From Taudactylus pleione (taxonomy: Eukaryota; Chordata; Amphibia; Anura; Myobatrachidae), in contig JAUIMM010000721.1 of assembly GCA_031769625.1 (NCBI GenBank), positions 1,665,001 to 1,729,000 on the forward strand: a DNA stretch of 64,000 bases, written 5' to 3'. A program made the translations under genes and the position numbers. The notes beneath the pieces were generated by a model. It had not been told where the DNA came from. It saw only the letters and a program-made list of their open reading frames with translations, and made no database searches. This document shows positions 14,541 through 27,535 of the stretch, piece after piece. Numbering within the stretch: position 1 is the stretch's first letter; every line of letters starts with the position of its first letter.

Positions 14541-16130
14541 AAGCAGTAGTGGGTGTATCTATGCTGGCTGAGCTGTGGCTGATGTTACAGATGTATACAC
14601 AGGACTGTGAGGTATTACAGATGTGAGATAGCAGTAGTGGTGTCTCTATGCTGGCTGAGCTGTGGCTGATGTTACCGATGTATACACAGGACTGTGGGGT
14701 ATTAGAGATGTGAGATAGCAGTAGTGGGCGTCTCTATGCTGGCTGAGCTGTGGCTGATGTTACAGATGTATACATAGGACTGTGAGGTATTACAGATGTG
14801 AGAAAGCAGCAGTGGGTTTCTCTATGCTGGCTGAGCTGTGGCTGATGTTACAGACGTATACATAGGACTGTGAGGTATTACAGATGTGAGATAGCAGAAG
14901 TGGGTGTCTCTATGCTGGCTGTGCTGTGGCTGATGTTACAGATGTATACACAGGACTGTGAGGTATTACAGATGTGAGAAAGCAATAGTGGGCGTCTATG
15001 CTGGCTGTGCTGTCGCTGAAGTTACAGATTTATACACAGGACTGTGAGGTATTACAGATGTGACAAAGCAGAAGTGAGCGTCTCTATGCTGGCTGAGCTG
15101 TGTCTGATGTTACAGATGTGTACACAGGACTTTGAGGTATTACAGATGTGAGATAGCAGTAGTGGGTGTCTCTATGCTGGCTGAGCGGTGGCTGATGTTA
15201 CAGATGTATACACAGGACTTTGAGGTATTACAGATGTGAGATAGCAGTAGTGGGTGTCTCAATACTGGCTGAGCGGTGGCTGATGTTACAGATGTATACA
15301 CAGGACTGTGAGGTATTACAGATGTGAGATAGCAGTAGTGGTCGTCTCTATACTGGCTGTGCTGTGGCTAATGTTACAGATCTATAGACAGGACTATGAC
15401 ATATTACAGATGTGAGATAGTAGTACTGGGTGTCTCTATGATGGCTGTGCTGTGGCTGATGTTACAGATGTATACACAGGACTGTGAGGTAGTACAGATG
15501 TGAGATAGCAGTAGTGGGAGTCTCTATGCTGGCTGAGCTGTGGCTGATGTTACAGATGTATACACAGGACTGAGGTATTACAGATGTGAGATAGCAGTAG
15601 TGGGTGTCTCTATGCTGGCTGTGCTGTGGCTGATGTTACAGATGTATACACAGGACTGAGTTATTACAGATGTGAGATAGCGGTAGTAGGTGTCTCTATG
15701 CTGGCTGAGCTGTGGCTGATGTTACAGATGTATACACAGGATTGTGAGGTATTACAGATGTGAGATAGCAGTAGTGGGCGTCTCTATGCTGGCTGTGCTG
15801 TGGCTGATGTTACAGATGTATGCACAGGACTGTGAGGTATTACAGATGTGAGATAGCAGTAGTGGGTATCTCTATGCTGGCTGTGCTGTGGCTGATGTTA
15901 CAGATGTATACACAGGACTGTGAGGTATTACAGATGTGAGATAGCAGTAGTGGGTGTCTCTATGCTGGCTGAGCTGTGAATGACGTTACTGATGTATACA
16001 CAGGACTGTGAGGTATTACAGATGTGAGATAGCAGTAGTGGGTGTCTCTTTGCTGGCTGACCTGTGGCTGATGTTACTGATGTATACACAGGACTGTGAG
16101 GTATTACAGATGTGAGATAGCAGTAGTGCG
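14541..16130. repeat. Satellite 1, transition between domains A and B
   Basis: 88-bp units continue in phase, but the order of variants no longer follows the 5.9-kb repeat. New variants appear here and become typical of domain B: GCAGCAGTGGGTTTCTC, CAGACGTATACATAGGAC, GCAATAGTGGGCGTCTATG and GTGAATGACGTTACTG. I place the boundary by eye; a dot plot would set it exactly. Confidence 0.6.
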
Positions 16131-19100
16131 TGTCTCTATGCTGGCTGACCTGGGGCTGATGTTACTGATGTATACACAGGACTGTGAGGTATTACAGATG
16201 TGAGATAGCAGTAGTGGACGTCTCTATGCTGGCTGAGCTGTGGCTGATGTTACAGAAGTATACACAGGACTGTGAGGTATTACAGTTGAGAGAAAGTAGT
16301 AGTGGGTGTCTCTATGCTGGCTGAGCTATGGCTGATGTTACAGAAGTGTACACAGGACTGTGAGGTATTACAGATGTGAGATAGCAGTAGTGTGTGTCAC
16401 TATGCTGGCTGAGCTGTGGCTGATGTTACAGATGTATACACAGGACTGTGAGGTATTACAGATGTGAGATAGCAGTAGTGGGTGTCTCTATGCTGGCTGA
16501 GCTGTGGCTGATGTTACCGATGTATACACAGGACTGTGGGGTATTAGAGAAGTGAGATAGCAGTAGTGGGTATCTCTATGCTGGCTAAGAAGTGGCTGAT
16601 GTTACAGATGTATACGCAGGACGACTGTGAGCTATTACAGATGTGAGATAGCAGTAGTGGGCGTCTCTATGCTGGCTGAGCTGTGGCTGATGTTACAGAT
16701 GTATACACAGGACTGTGAGGTATTACAGATGTGAGAAAGCAGCAGTGGGTTTCTCTATGCTGGCTGAGCTGTGGCTGATGTTACAGACGTATACATAGGA
16801 CTGTGAGATATTACAGATGTGCGATAGCAGTAGTGGGCGTCTCTATGCTGGCTGTGCTGTGGCTGATGTTACAGATGTATACACAGGACTGTGAGGTATT
16901 ACAGATGTGAGAAAGCAGCAGTGGGTTTCTCTATGCTGGCTGAGCTGTGGCTGATGTTACAGACGTATACATAAGACTGTGAGGTATTACAGATGTGCGA
17001 TAGCAGTAGTGGGCATCTCTATGCTGGCTAAGAAGTGGCTGATGTTACAGATGTATACACAGGACTGTGAGGTATTACAGATGTGAGAAAGCAGTAGTGG
17101 GCGTCTCTATGCTGGCTGTGCTGTGGCTGATGTTACTGATGTATACACAGGACTGTGAGGTATTACAGATGTGAGATAGCAGTATTGGGCGTCTCTATGC
17201 TGGCTCTGCTGTGGCTGATGTTACAGAAGTATACGCAGGACTGTGAGGTATTATAGATGTGAGAAAGCAGTAGTGGGCGTCTCTATGCTGGCTGAGCTGT
17301 GGCTGATGTTACAGATGTGTACACAGGACTGTGAGGTATTACAGATGTGAGATAGCAGTAGTGGGTGTCTCTATGCAGGCTGAGCTGTGGCTGATGTTAC
17401 AGAAGTATACACAGGACTGTGAGGTATTCCAGATGTGAGAAAGCAGAAGTGGGCGTCCCTATGCTGGCTGAGCTGTGGCTGATGTTACAGATGTATACAC
17501 AGGACTGTGAGGTATTACAGTTGAGAGAAAGTAGTAGTGGGTGTCTCTATGCTGGCTGAGCTATGGCTGATGTTACAGAAGTGTACACAGGACTGTGAGG
17601 TATTACAGATGTGAGATAGCAGTAGTGTGTGTCACTATGCTGGCTGAGTTGTGGCTGATGTTACAGATGTATACATGTATACATAGGACTGTGAGGTATT
17701 ACAGATGTGAGAAAGCAGCAGTGGGTTTCTCTATGCTGGCTGAGCTGTGGCTGATGTTACAGACGTATACATAGGACTGTGAGGTATTACAGATGTGAGA
17801 TAGCAGTAGTGGGTGTCTCTATGCTGGCTGTGTGTGGCTGATGTTACAGATGTATACACAGGACTGTGAGGTATTACAGATGTGAGAAAGAAATAGTGGG
17901 CGTCTATGCTGGCTGTGCTGTGGCTGAAGTTACAGATTTATACACAGGACTGTGAGGTATTACAGATGTGACAAAGCAGAAGTGAGCGTCTCTATGCTGG
18001 CTGAGCTGTGTCTGATGTTACAGATGTATACACAGGACTTTGAGGTATTACAGATGTGAGATAGCAGTAGTGGGTGTCTCTATGCTGGCTGAGCGGTGGC
18101 TGATGTTACAGATGTATACACAGGACTGTGAGGTATTACAGATGTGAGATAGCAGTAGTGGTCGTCTCTATACTGGCTGTGCTGTGGTTGATGTTACAGA
18201 TCTATAGACAGGACTATGACATATTACAGATGTGAGAAAGTAGTACTGGGTGTCTCTATGATGGCTGTGCTGTGGCTGATGTTACAGATGTATACACAGG
18301 ACTGTGAGGTATTACAGATGTGAGATAGCAGTAGTGTGTGTCACTATGCAGGCTGTGCTGTGGCTGATGTTACAGATGTATACACAGGACTGAGTTATTA
18401 CAGATGTGAGATAGCGGTAGTAGGTGTCTCTATGCTGGCTGAGCTGTGGCTGATGTTACAGATGTATACACAGGATTGTGAGGTATTACAGATGTGAGAT
18501 AGCAGTAGTGGGCGTCTCTATGCTGGCTGTGCTGTGGCTGACGTTACAGATGTATACACAGGAATGTGAGGTATTACAGATGTGAGATAGCAGCAGTGGG
18601 TATCTCTATGCTGGCTGTGCTGTGGCTGATGTTACAGATGTATACACAGGACTGTGAGGTATTACAGATGTGAGATAGCAGTAGTGGGTGTCTCTATGCT
18701 GGCTGAGCTGTGAATGACGTTACTGATGTATACACAGGACTGTGAGGTATTACAGATGTGAGATAGCAGTAGTGGGTGTCTCTATGCTGGCTGACCTGTG
18801 GCTGATGTTACTGATGTATACACAGGACTGTGAGGTATTACAGATGTGAGATAGTAGTAGTGCGTGTCTCTATGCTGGCTGACCTGGGCTGATGTTACTG
18901 ATGTATACACAGGACTGTGAGGTATTACAGATGTGAGATAGTAGTAGTGGGTGTCTCTATGCTGGCTGACCTGTGGCTGATGTTACTGATGTATACACAG
19001 GACTGTGAGGTATTACAGATGTGAGATAGCAGTAGTGGGCGTCTCTATGCTGGCTGAGCTGTGGCTGATGTTACAGATGTATAGACAGGACTGTGAGGTA

Positions 19101-20861
19101 TTACAGATGTGAGATAGCAGTAGTGCGCATCTCTATGCTGGCTAAGAAGTGGTTGATGTAACAGATGTATACACAGGACTGTGAGGTATTACAGATGTGG
19201 GATAGCAGTAGTGGACGTCTCTATGCAGGCTGAGCTGTGGCTGATGTTACAGATATATACACAGGACTGTGAGGTATTACAGATGTGAGATAGCAGTAGT
19301 GGGTGTCTCTATGCTGGCTGTGCTGTTGCTGATGTTACAGATGTATACACAGGACTGTGAGGTATTACAGATGTGAGATAGCAGTAGTGGGCGTCTCTAT
19401 GCTGGCTGTGCTGTGGCTGATGTTACAGAAGTATACACCGGACTGTGAGGTATTACAGATGTGAGATAGCAGTAGTGGGTGTCTCTATGCTGGCTGAGCT
19501 ATGGCTGATGTTACAGAAGTGTACACAGGACTGTGAGGTATTACAGATGTGAGATAGCAGTAGTGTGTGTCACTATGCTGGCTGAGCTGTGGCTGATGTT
19601 ACAGATGTATACACAGGACTGTGAGGTATTACAGATGTGAGATAGCAGTAGTGGGCGTCTCTATGCTGGCTGAGCTGTGGCTGATGTTACAGATGTATAC
19701 ACAGGACTGTGAGGTATTACAGATGTGAGAAAGCAGCAGTGGGTTTCTCTATGCTGGCTGAGCTGTGGCTGATGTTACAGACGTATACATAGGACTGTGA
19801 GGTATTACAGATGTGCGATAGCAGTAGTGGGCGTCTCTATGCTGGCTGAGCTGTGGCCGATGTTACAGATGTATACACAGGACTGTGAGGTATTACAGAT
19901 GTGAGAAAGCAGCAGTGGGTTTCTCTATGCTGGCTGAGCTGTGGCTGATGTTACAGACGTATACATAAGACTGTGAGGTATTACAGATGTGCGATAGCAG
20001 TAGTGGGTGTCTCTATGCTGGCTGTGCTGTGGCTGATGTTACAGATGTATACACAGGACTGTGAGGTATTACAGATGTGAGAAAGCAATAGTGGGCGTCT
20101 ATGCTGGCTGTGCTGTGGCTGAAGTTACAGATTTATACACAGGACTGTGAGGTATTACAGATGTGACAAAGCAGAAGTGAGCGTCTCTTTGCTGGCTGAG
20201 CTGTGTCTGATGTTACAGATGTATACACAGGACTTTGAGGTATTACAGATGTGAGATAGCACTAGTGGGTGTCTCTATGCTGGCTGAGCGGTGGCTGATG
20301 TTACAGATGTATACACAGGACTTTGAGGTATTACAGATGTGAGTTAGCAGTAGTGGTCGTCTCGATGCTGGCTGAGCTGTGGCTGATGTTACAGATCTAT
20401 AGACAGGACTATGACATATTACAGATGTGAGATAGTAGTACTGGGTGTCTCTATGATGGCTGTGCTGTGGCTGATGTTACAGATGTATACACAGGACTGT
20501 GTTATTACAGATGTGAGATAGCGGTAGTGGGTGTCCCTATGCTGGCTGAGCTGTGGCTGATGTTACAGATATATACACAGGATTGTGAGGTATTACAGAT
20601 GTGAGGTAGCAGTAGTTGGTGTCTCTATGCTGGCTGTGCTGTGGCTGATGTTACAGATGTATATACAGGACTGTGTGGTATTACAGATGTGAGAAAGCAG
20701 TAGTGGGCGTCTCTATGCTGGATGTGCTGTGGCTGACTGTGAGGTATTACAGATGTGAGATAGCAGTAGTGGGTGTCTCTATGCTGGCTGTGCTGTGAAT
20801 GACGTTACTGATGTATACACAGGACTGTGAGGTATTACAGATGTGAGATAGCAGTAGTGGG
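16131..20861. repeat. Satellite 1 domain B, HOR copy 1
   Basis: First copy of a roughly 4.7-4.9-kb higher-order repeat. GTAGTGGACG at 16211 matches 20942 (offset 4731), GGGTATCTCTATGCTGGC with CAGGACGACTGTGAGC near 16570 matches near 21301, and the duplicated word ATACATGTATACATAGG at 17671 matches 22493 (offset 4822). Near 20735 this copy has lost part of a unit (GTGGCTGACTGTGAGG) that is intact in copy 2. Confidence 0.8.
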
Positions 20862-23800
20862 TGTCACTATGCTGGCTGACCTGTGGCTGATGTTACTGAT
20901 GTATACACAGGACTGTGAGGTATTACAGATGTGAGATAGCAGTAGTGGACGTCTCTATGCTGGCTGAGCTGTGGCTGATGTTACAGAAGTATACACAGGA
21001 CTGTGAGGTATTACAGTTGAGAGAAAGTAGTAGTGGGTGTCTCTATGCTGGCTGAGCTATGGCTGATGTTACAGAAGTGTACACAGGACTGTGAGGTATT
21101 ACAGATGTGAGATAGCAGTAGTGTGTGTCACTATGCTGGCTGAGCTGTGGCTGATGTTACAGATGTATACACAGGACTGTGAGGTATTACAGATGTGAGA
21201 TAGCAGTAGTGGGTGTCTCTATGCTGGCTGAGCTGTGGCTGATGTTACCGATGTATACACAGGACTGTGGGGTATTAGAGAAGTGAGATAGCAGTAGTGG
21301 GTATCTCTATGCTGGCTAAGAAGTGGCTGATGTTACAGATGTATACGCAGGACGACTGTGAGCTATTACAGATGTGAGATAGCAGTAGTGGGCGTCTCTA
21401 TGCTGGCTGAGCTGTGGCTGATGTTACAGATGTATACACAGGACTGTGAGGTATTACAGATGTGAGAAAGCAGCAGTGGGTTTCTCTATGCTGGCTGAGC
21501 TGTGGCTGATGTTACAGATGTATACATAGGACTGTGAGGTATTACAGATGTGCGATAGCAGTAGTGGGCGTCTCTATGCTGGCTGTGCTGTGGCTGATGT
21601 TACAGATGTATACACAGGACTGTGAGGTATTACAGATGTGAGAAAGCAGCAGTGGGTTTCTCTATGCTGGCTGAGCTGTGGCTGATGTTACAGACGTATA
21701 CATAAGACTGTGAGGTATTACAGATGTGCGATAGCAGTAGTGGGCATCTCTATGCTGGCTAAGAAGTGGCTGATGTTACAGATGTATACACAGGACTGTG
21801 AGGTATTACAGATGTGAGAAAGCAGTAGTGGGCGTCTCTATGCTGGCTGTGCTGTGGCTGATGTTACTGATGTATACACAGGACTGTGAGGTATTACAGA
21901 TGTGAGATAGCAGTATTGGGCGTCTCTATGCTGGCTCTGCTGTGACTGATGTTACAGAAGTATACGCAGGACTGTGAGGTATTATAGATGTGAGAAAGCA
22001 GTAGTGGGCGTCTCTATGCTGGCTGAGCTGTGGCTGATGTTACAGATGTGTACACAGGACTGTGAGGTATTACAGATGTGAGATAGCAGTAGTGGGTGTC
22101 TCTATGCAGGCTGAGCTGTGGCTGATGTTACAGAAGTATACACAGGACTGTGAGGTATTCCAGATGTGAGAAAGCAGAAGTGGGCGTCCCTATGCTGGCT
22201 GAGCTGTGGCTGATGTTACAGATATATACACAGGACTGTGAGGTATTACAGTTGAGAGAAAGTAGTAGTGGGTGTCTCTATGCTGGCTGAGCTATGGCTG
22301 ATGTTACAGAAGTGTACACAGGACTGTGAGGTATTACAGATGTGAGATAGCAGTAGTGTGTGTCACTATGCTGGCTGAGTTGTGGCTGATGTTACAGATG
22401 TATACGCAGGACGACTGTGAGCTATTACAGATGTGAGATAGCAGTAGTGGGCGTCTCTATGCTGGCTGAGCTGTGGCTGATGTTACAGATGTATACATGT
22501 ATACATAGGACTGTGAGGTATTACAGATGTGAGAAAGCAGCAGTGGGTTTCTCTATGCTGGCTGAGCTGTGGCTGATGTTACAGACGTATACATAGGACT
22601 GTGAGGTATTACAGATGTGAGATAGCAGTAGTGGGTGTCTCTATGCTGGCTGTGTGTGGCTGATGTTACAGATGTATACACAGGACTGTGAGGTATTACA
22701 GATGTGAGAAAGAAATAGTGGGCGTCTATGCTGGCTGTGCTGTGGCTGAAGTTACAGATTTATACACAGGACTGTGAGGTATTACAGATGTGACAAAGCA
22801 GAAGTGAGCGTCTCTATGCTGGCTGAGCTGTGTCTGATGTTACAGATGTATACACAGGACTTTGAGGTATTACAGATGTGAGATAGCAGTAGTGGGTGTC
22901 TCTATGCTGGCTGAGCGGTGGCTGATGTTACAGATGTATACACAGGACTTTGAGGTATTACAGATGTGAGATAGCAGTAGTGGGTGTCTCTATGCGGGCT
23001 GAGCGGTGGCTGATGTTACAGATGTATACACAGGACTGTGAGGTATTACAGATGTGAGATAGCAGTAGTGGTCGTCTCTATACTGGCTGTGCTGTGGTTG
23101 ATGTTACAGATCTATAGACAGGACTATGACATATTACAGATGTGAGAAAGTAGTACTGGGTGTCTCTATGATGGCTGTGCTGTGGCTGATGTTACAGATG
23201 TATACACAGGACTGTGAGGTATTACAGATGTGAGATAGCAGTAGTGTGTGTCACTATGCAGGCTGTGCTGTGGCTGATGTTACAGATGTATACACAGGAC
23301 TGAGTTATTACAGATGTGAGATAGCGGTAGTAGGTGTCTCTATGCTGGCTGAGCTGTGGCTGATGTTACAGATGTATACACAGGATTGTGAGGTATTACA
23401 GATGTGAGATAGCAGTAGTGGGCGTCTCTATGCTGGCTGTGCTGTGGCTGACGTTACAGATGTATACACAGGACTGTGAGGTATTACAGATGTGAGATAG
23501 CAGCAGTGGGTATCTCTATGCTGGCTGTGCTGTGGCTGATGTTACAGATGTATACACAGGACTGTGAGGTATTACAGATGTGAGATAGCAGTAGTGGGTG
23601 TCTCTATGCTGGCTGAGCTGTGAATGACGTTACTGATGTATACACAGGACTGTGAGGTATTACAGATGTGAGATAGCAGTAGTGGGTGTCTCTATGCTGG
23701 CTGACCTGTGGCTGATGTTACTGATGTATACACAGGACTGTGAGGTATTACAGATGTGAGATAGTAGTAGTGCGTGTCTCTATGCTGGCTGACCTGGGGC

Positions 23801-25790
23801 TGATGTTACTGATGTATACACAGGACTGTGAGGTATTACAGATGTGAGATAGTAGTAGTGGGTGTCTCTATGCTGGCTGACCTGTGGCTGATGTTACTGA
23901 TGTATACACAGGACTGTGAGGTATTACAGATGTGAGATAGCAGTAGTGGGCGTCTCTATGCTGGCTGAGCTGTGGCTGATGTTACAGATGTATAGACAGG
24001 ACTGTGAGGTATTACAGATGTGAGATAGCAGTAGTGCGCATCTCTATGCTGGCTAAGAAGTGGTTGATGTAACAGATGTATACACAGGACTGTGAGGTAT
24101 TACAGATGTGAGATAGCAGTAGTGGACGTCTCTATGCAGGCTGAGCTGTGGCTGATGTTACAGATATATACACAGGACTGTGAGATATTACAGATGTGAG
24201 ATAGCAGTAGTGGGTGTCTCTATGCTGGCTGTGCTGTGGCTGATGTTACAGATGTATACACAGGACTGTGAGGTATTACAGATGTGAGATAGCAGTAGTG
24301 GGCGTCTCTATGCTGGCTGTGCTGTGGCTGATGTTACAGAAGTATACACCGGACTGTGAGGTATTACAGATGTGAGATAGCAGTAGTGGGTGTCTCTATG
24401 CTGGCTGAGCTATGGCTGATGTTACAGAAGTGTACACAGGACTGTGAGGTATTACAGATGTGAGATAGCAGTAGTGTGTGTCACTATGCTGGCTGAGCTG
24501 TGGCTGATGTTACAGATGTATACACAGGACTGTGAGGTATTACAGATGTGAGATAGCAGTAGTGGGCGTCTCTATGCTGGCTGAGCTGTGGCTGATCTTA
24601 CAGATGTATACACAGGACTGTGAGGTATTACAGATGTGAGAAAGCAGCAGTGGGTTTCTCTATGCTGGCTGAGCTGTGGCTGATGTTACAGACGTATACA
24701 TAGGACTGTGAGGTATTACAGATGTGCGATAGCAGTAGTGGGCGTCTCTATGCTGGCTGAGCTGTGGCTGATGTTACAGATGTATACACAGGACTGTGAG
24801 GTATTACAGATGTGAGAAAGCAGCAGTGGGTTTCTCTATGCTGGCTGAGCTGTGGCTGATGTTACAGACGTATACATAAGACTGTGAGGTATTACAGATG
24901 TGCGATAGCAGTAGTGGGTGTCTCTATGCTGGCTGTGCTGTGGCTGATGTTACAGATGTATACACAGGACTGTGAGGTATTACAGATGTGAGAAAGCAAT
25001 AGTGGGCGTCTATGCTGGCTGTGCTGTGGCTGAAGTTACAGATTTATACACAGGACTGTGAGGTATTACAGATGTGACAAAGCAGAAGTGAGCGTCTCTA
25101 TGCTGGCTGAGCTGTGTCTGATGTTACAGATGTATACACAGGACTTTGAGGTATTACAGATGTGAGATAGCACTAGTGGGTGTCTCTATGCTGGCTGAGC
25201 GGTGGCTGATGTTACAGATGTATACACAGGACTTTGAGGTATTACAGATGTGAGTTAGCAGTAGTGGTCGTCTCTATGCTGGCTGAGCTGTGGCTGATGT
25301 TACAGATCTATAGACAGGACTATGACATATTACAGATGTGAGATAGTAGTACTGGGTGTCTCTATGATGGCTGTGCTGTGGCTGATGTTACAGATGTATA
25401 CACAGGACTGAGTTATTACAGATGTGAGATAGCGGTAGTGGGTGTCCCTATGCTGGCTGAGCTGTGGCTGATGTTACAGATATATACACAGGATTGTGAG
25501 GTATTACAGATGTGAGTTAGCAGTAGTTGGTGTCTCTATGCTGGCTGTGCTGTGGCTGATGTTACAGATGTATATACAGGACTGTGTGGTATTACAGATG
25601 TGAGAAAGCAGTAGTGGGCGTCTCTATGCTGGATGTGCTGTGGCTGATGTTACAGATGTATACACAGGACTGTGAGGTATTACAGATGTGAGATAGCAGT
25701 AGTGGGTGTCTCTATGCTGGCTGTGCTGTGAATGACGTTACTGATGTATACACAGGACTGTGAGGTATTACAGATGTGAGATAGCAGTAG
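20862..25790. repeat. Satellite 1 domain B, HOR copy 2
   Basis: Second copy of the domain-B higher-order repeat. The offset from copy 1 rises in steps (4731, 4822, 4911) through insertion of whole units, consistent with unequal exchange in unit register. The variant GCGGTAGTGGGTGTCCC at 20521 has its partner at 25432. A CAGGACGACTGTGAGC unit near 22410 is an extra unit that copy 1 lacks at this place. Confidence 0.8.
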
Positions 25791-26042
25791 TGGGTGTCAC
25801 TATGCTGGCTGACCTGTGGCTGATGTTACTGATGTATACACAGGACTGTGAGGTATTACAGAAGTGAGATAGTAGTAGTGGGTGTCTCTATGCTGGCTGA
25901 CCTGTGGCTGATGTTACTGATGTATACACAGGACTGTGAGGTATTACAGATGTAAGATAGCAGTAGTGGGCGTCTCTATGCTGGCTGAGCTGCGGCTGAT
26001 GTTACAGATGTATACACAGGACTGTGAGGTATTACAGATGTG
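24551..26042. repeat. 1.49-kb segmental duplication, left copy
   Basis: The segment starting near the rare GCTGATCTTACAG variant at 24591 is repeated starting at 26083, an offset of 1492 bp (17 units minus 4 bp). The two copies share the same succession of variants. The block overlaps the end of HOR copy 2 and looks like a later, smaller duplication. Confidence 0.75.
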
Positions 26043-27535
26043 AGATAGCAGTAGTGGGCGTCTCTATGCTGGCTGAGCTGTGGCTGATCTTACAGATGTA
26101 TACACAGGACTGTGAGGTATTACAGATGTGAGAAAGCAGCAGTGGGTTTCTCTATGCTGGCTGAGCTGTGGCTGATGTTACAGACGTATACATAGGACTG
26201 TGAGGTATTACAGATGTGCGATAGCAGTAGTGGGCGTCTCTATGCTGGCTGAGCTGTGGCTGATGTTACAGATGTATACACAGGACTGTGAGGTATTACA
26301 GATGTGAGAAAGCAGCAGTGGGTTTCTCTATGCTGGCTGAGCTGTGGCTGATGTTACAGACGTATACATAAGACTGTGAGGTATTACAGATGTGCGATAG
26401 CAGTAGTGGGTGTCTCTATGCTGGCTGTGCTGTGGCTGATGTTACAGATGTATACACAGGACTGTGAGGTATTACAGATGTGAGAAAGCAATAGTGGGCG
26501 TCTATGCTGGCTGTGCTGTGGCTGAAGTTACAGATTTATACACAGGACTGTGAGGTATTACAGATGTGACAAAGCAGAAGTGAGCGTCTCTATGCTGGCT
26601 GAGCTGTGTCTGATGTTACAGATGTATACACAGGACTTTGAGGTATTACAGATGTGAGATAGCACTAGTGGGTGTCTCTATGCTGGCTGAGCGGTGGCTG
26701 ATGTTACAGATGTATACACAGGACTTTGAGGTATTACAGATGTGAGTTAGCAGTAGTGGTCGTCTCTATGCTGGCTGAGCTGTGGCTGATGTTACAGATC
26801 TATAGACAGGACTATGACATATTACAGATGTGAGATAGTAGTACTGGGTGTCTCTATGATGGCTGTGCTGTGGCTGATGTTACAGATGTATACACAGGAC
26901 TGAGTTATTACAGATGTGAGATAGCGGTAGTGGGTGTCCCTATGCTGGCTGAGCTGTGGCTGATGTTACAGATATATACACAGGATTGTGAGGTATTACA
27001 GATGTGAGTTAGCAGTAGTTGGTGTCTCTATGCTGGCTGTGCTGTGGCTGATGTTACAGATGTATATACAGGACTGTGTGGTATTACAGATGTGAGAAAG
27101 CAGTAGTGGGCGTCTCTATGCTGGATGTGCTGTGGCTGATGTTACAGATGTATACACAGGACTGTGAGGTATTACAGATGTGAGATAGCAGTAGTGGGTG
27201 TCTCTATGCTGGCTGTGCTGTGAATGACGTTACTGATGTATACACAGGACTGTGAGGTATTACAGATGTGAGATAGCAGTAGTGGGTGTCACTATGCTGG
27301 CTGACCTGTGGCTGATGTTACTGATGTATACACAGGACTGTGAGGTATTACAGAAGTGAGATAGTAGTAGTGGGTGTCTCTATGCTGGCTGACCTGTGGC
27401 TGATGTTACTGATGTATACACAGGACTGTGAGGTATTACAGATGTAAGATAGCAGTAGTGGGCGTCTCTATGCTGGCTGAGCTGTGGCTGATGTTACAGA
27501 TGTATACACAGGTCTGTGAGGTATTACAGATGTGA
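26043..27535. repeat. 1.49-kb segmental duplication, right copy
   Basis: Right copy of the 1492-bp block. It carries GCTGATCTTACAG at 26083, the GACAAAGCAGAAGTGAGCG unit, the CACTAGTGGG unit and the TGTAAGATAGCAG unit in the same order as the left copy. Differences are few, for example GAGCTGCGGCTG near 25987 against GAGCTGTGGCTG near 27479. Confidence 0.75.
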
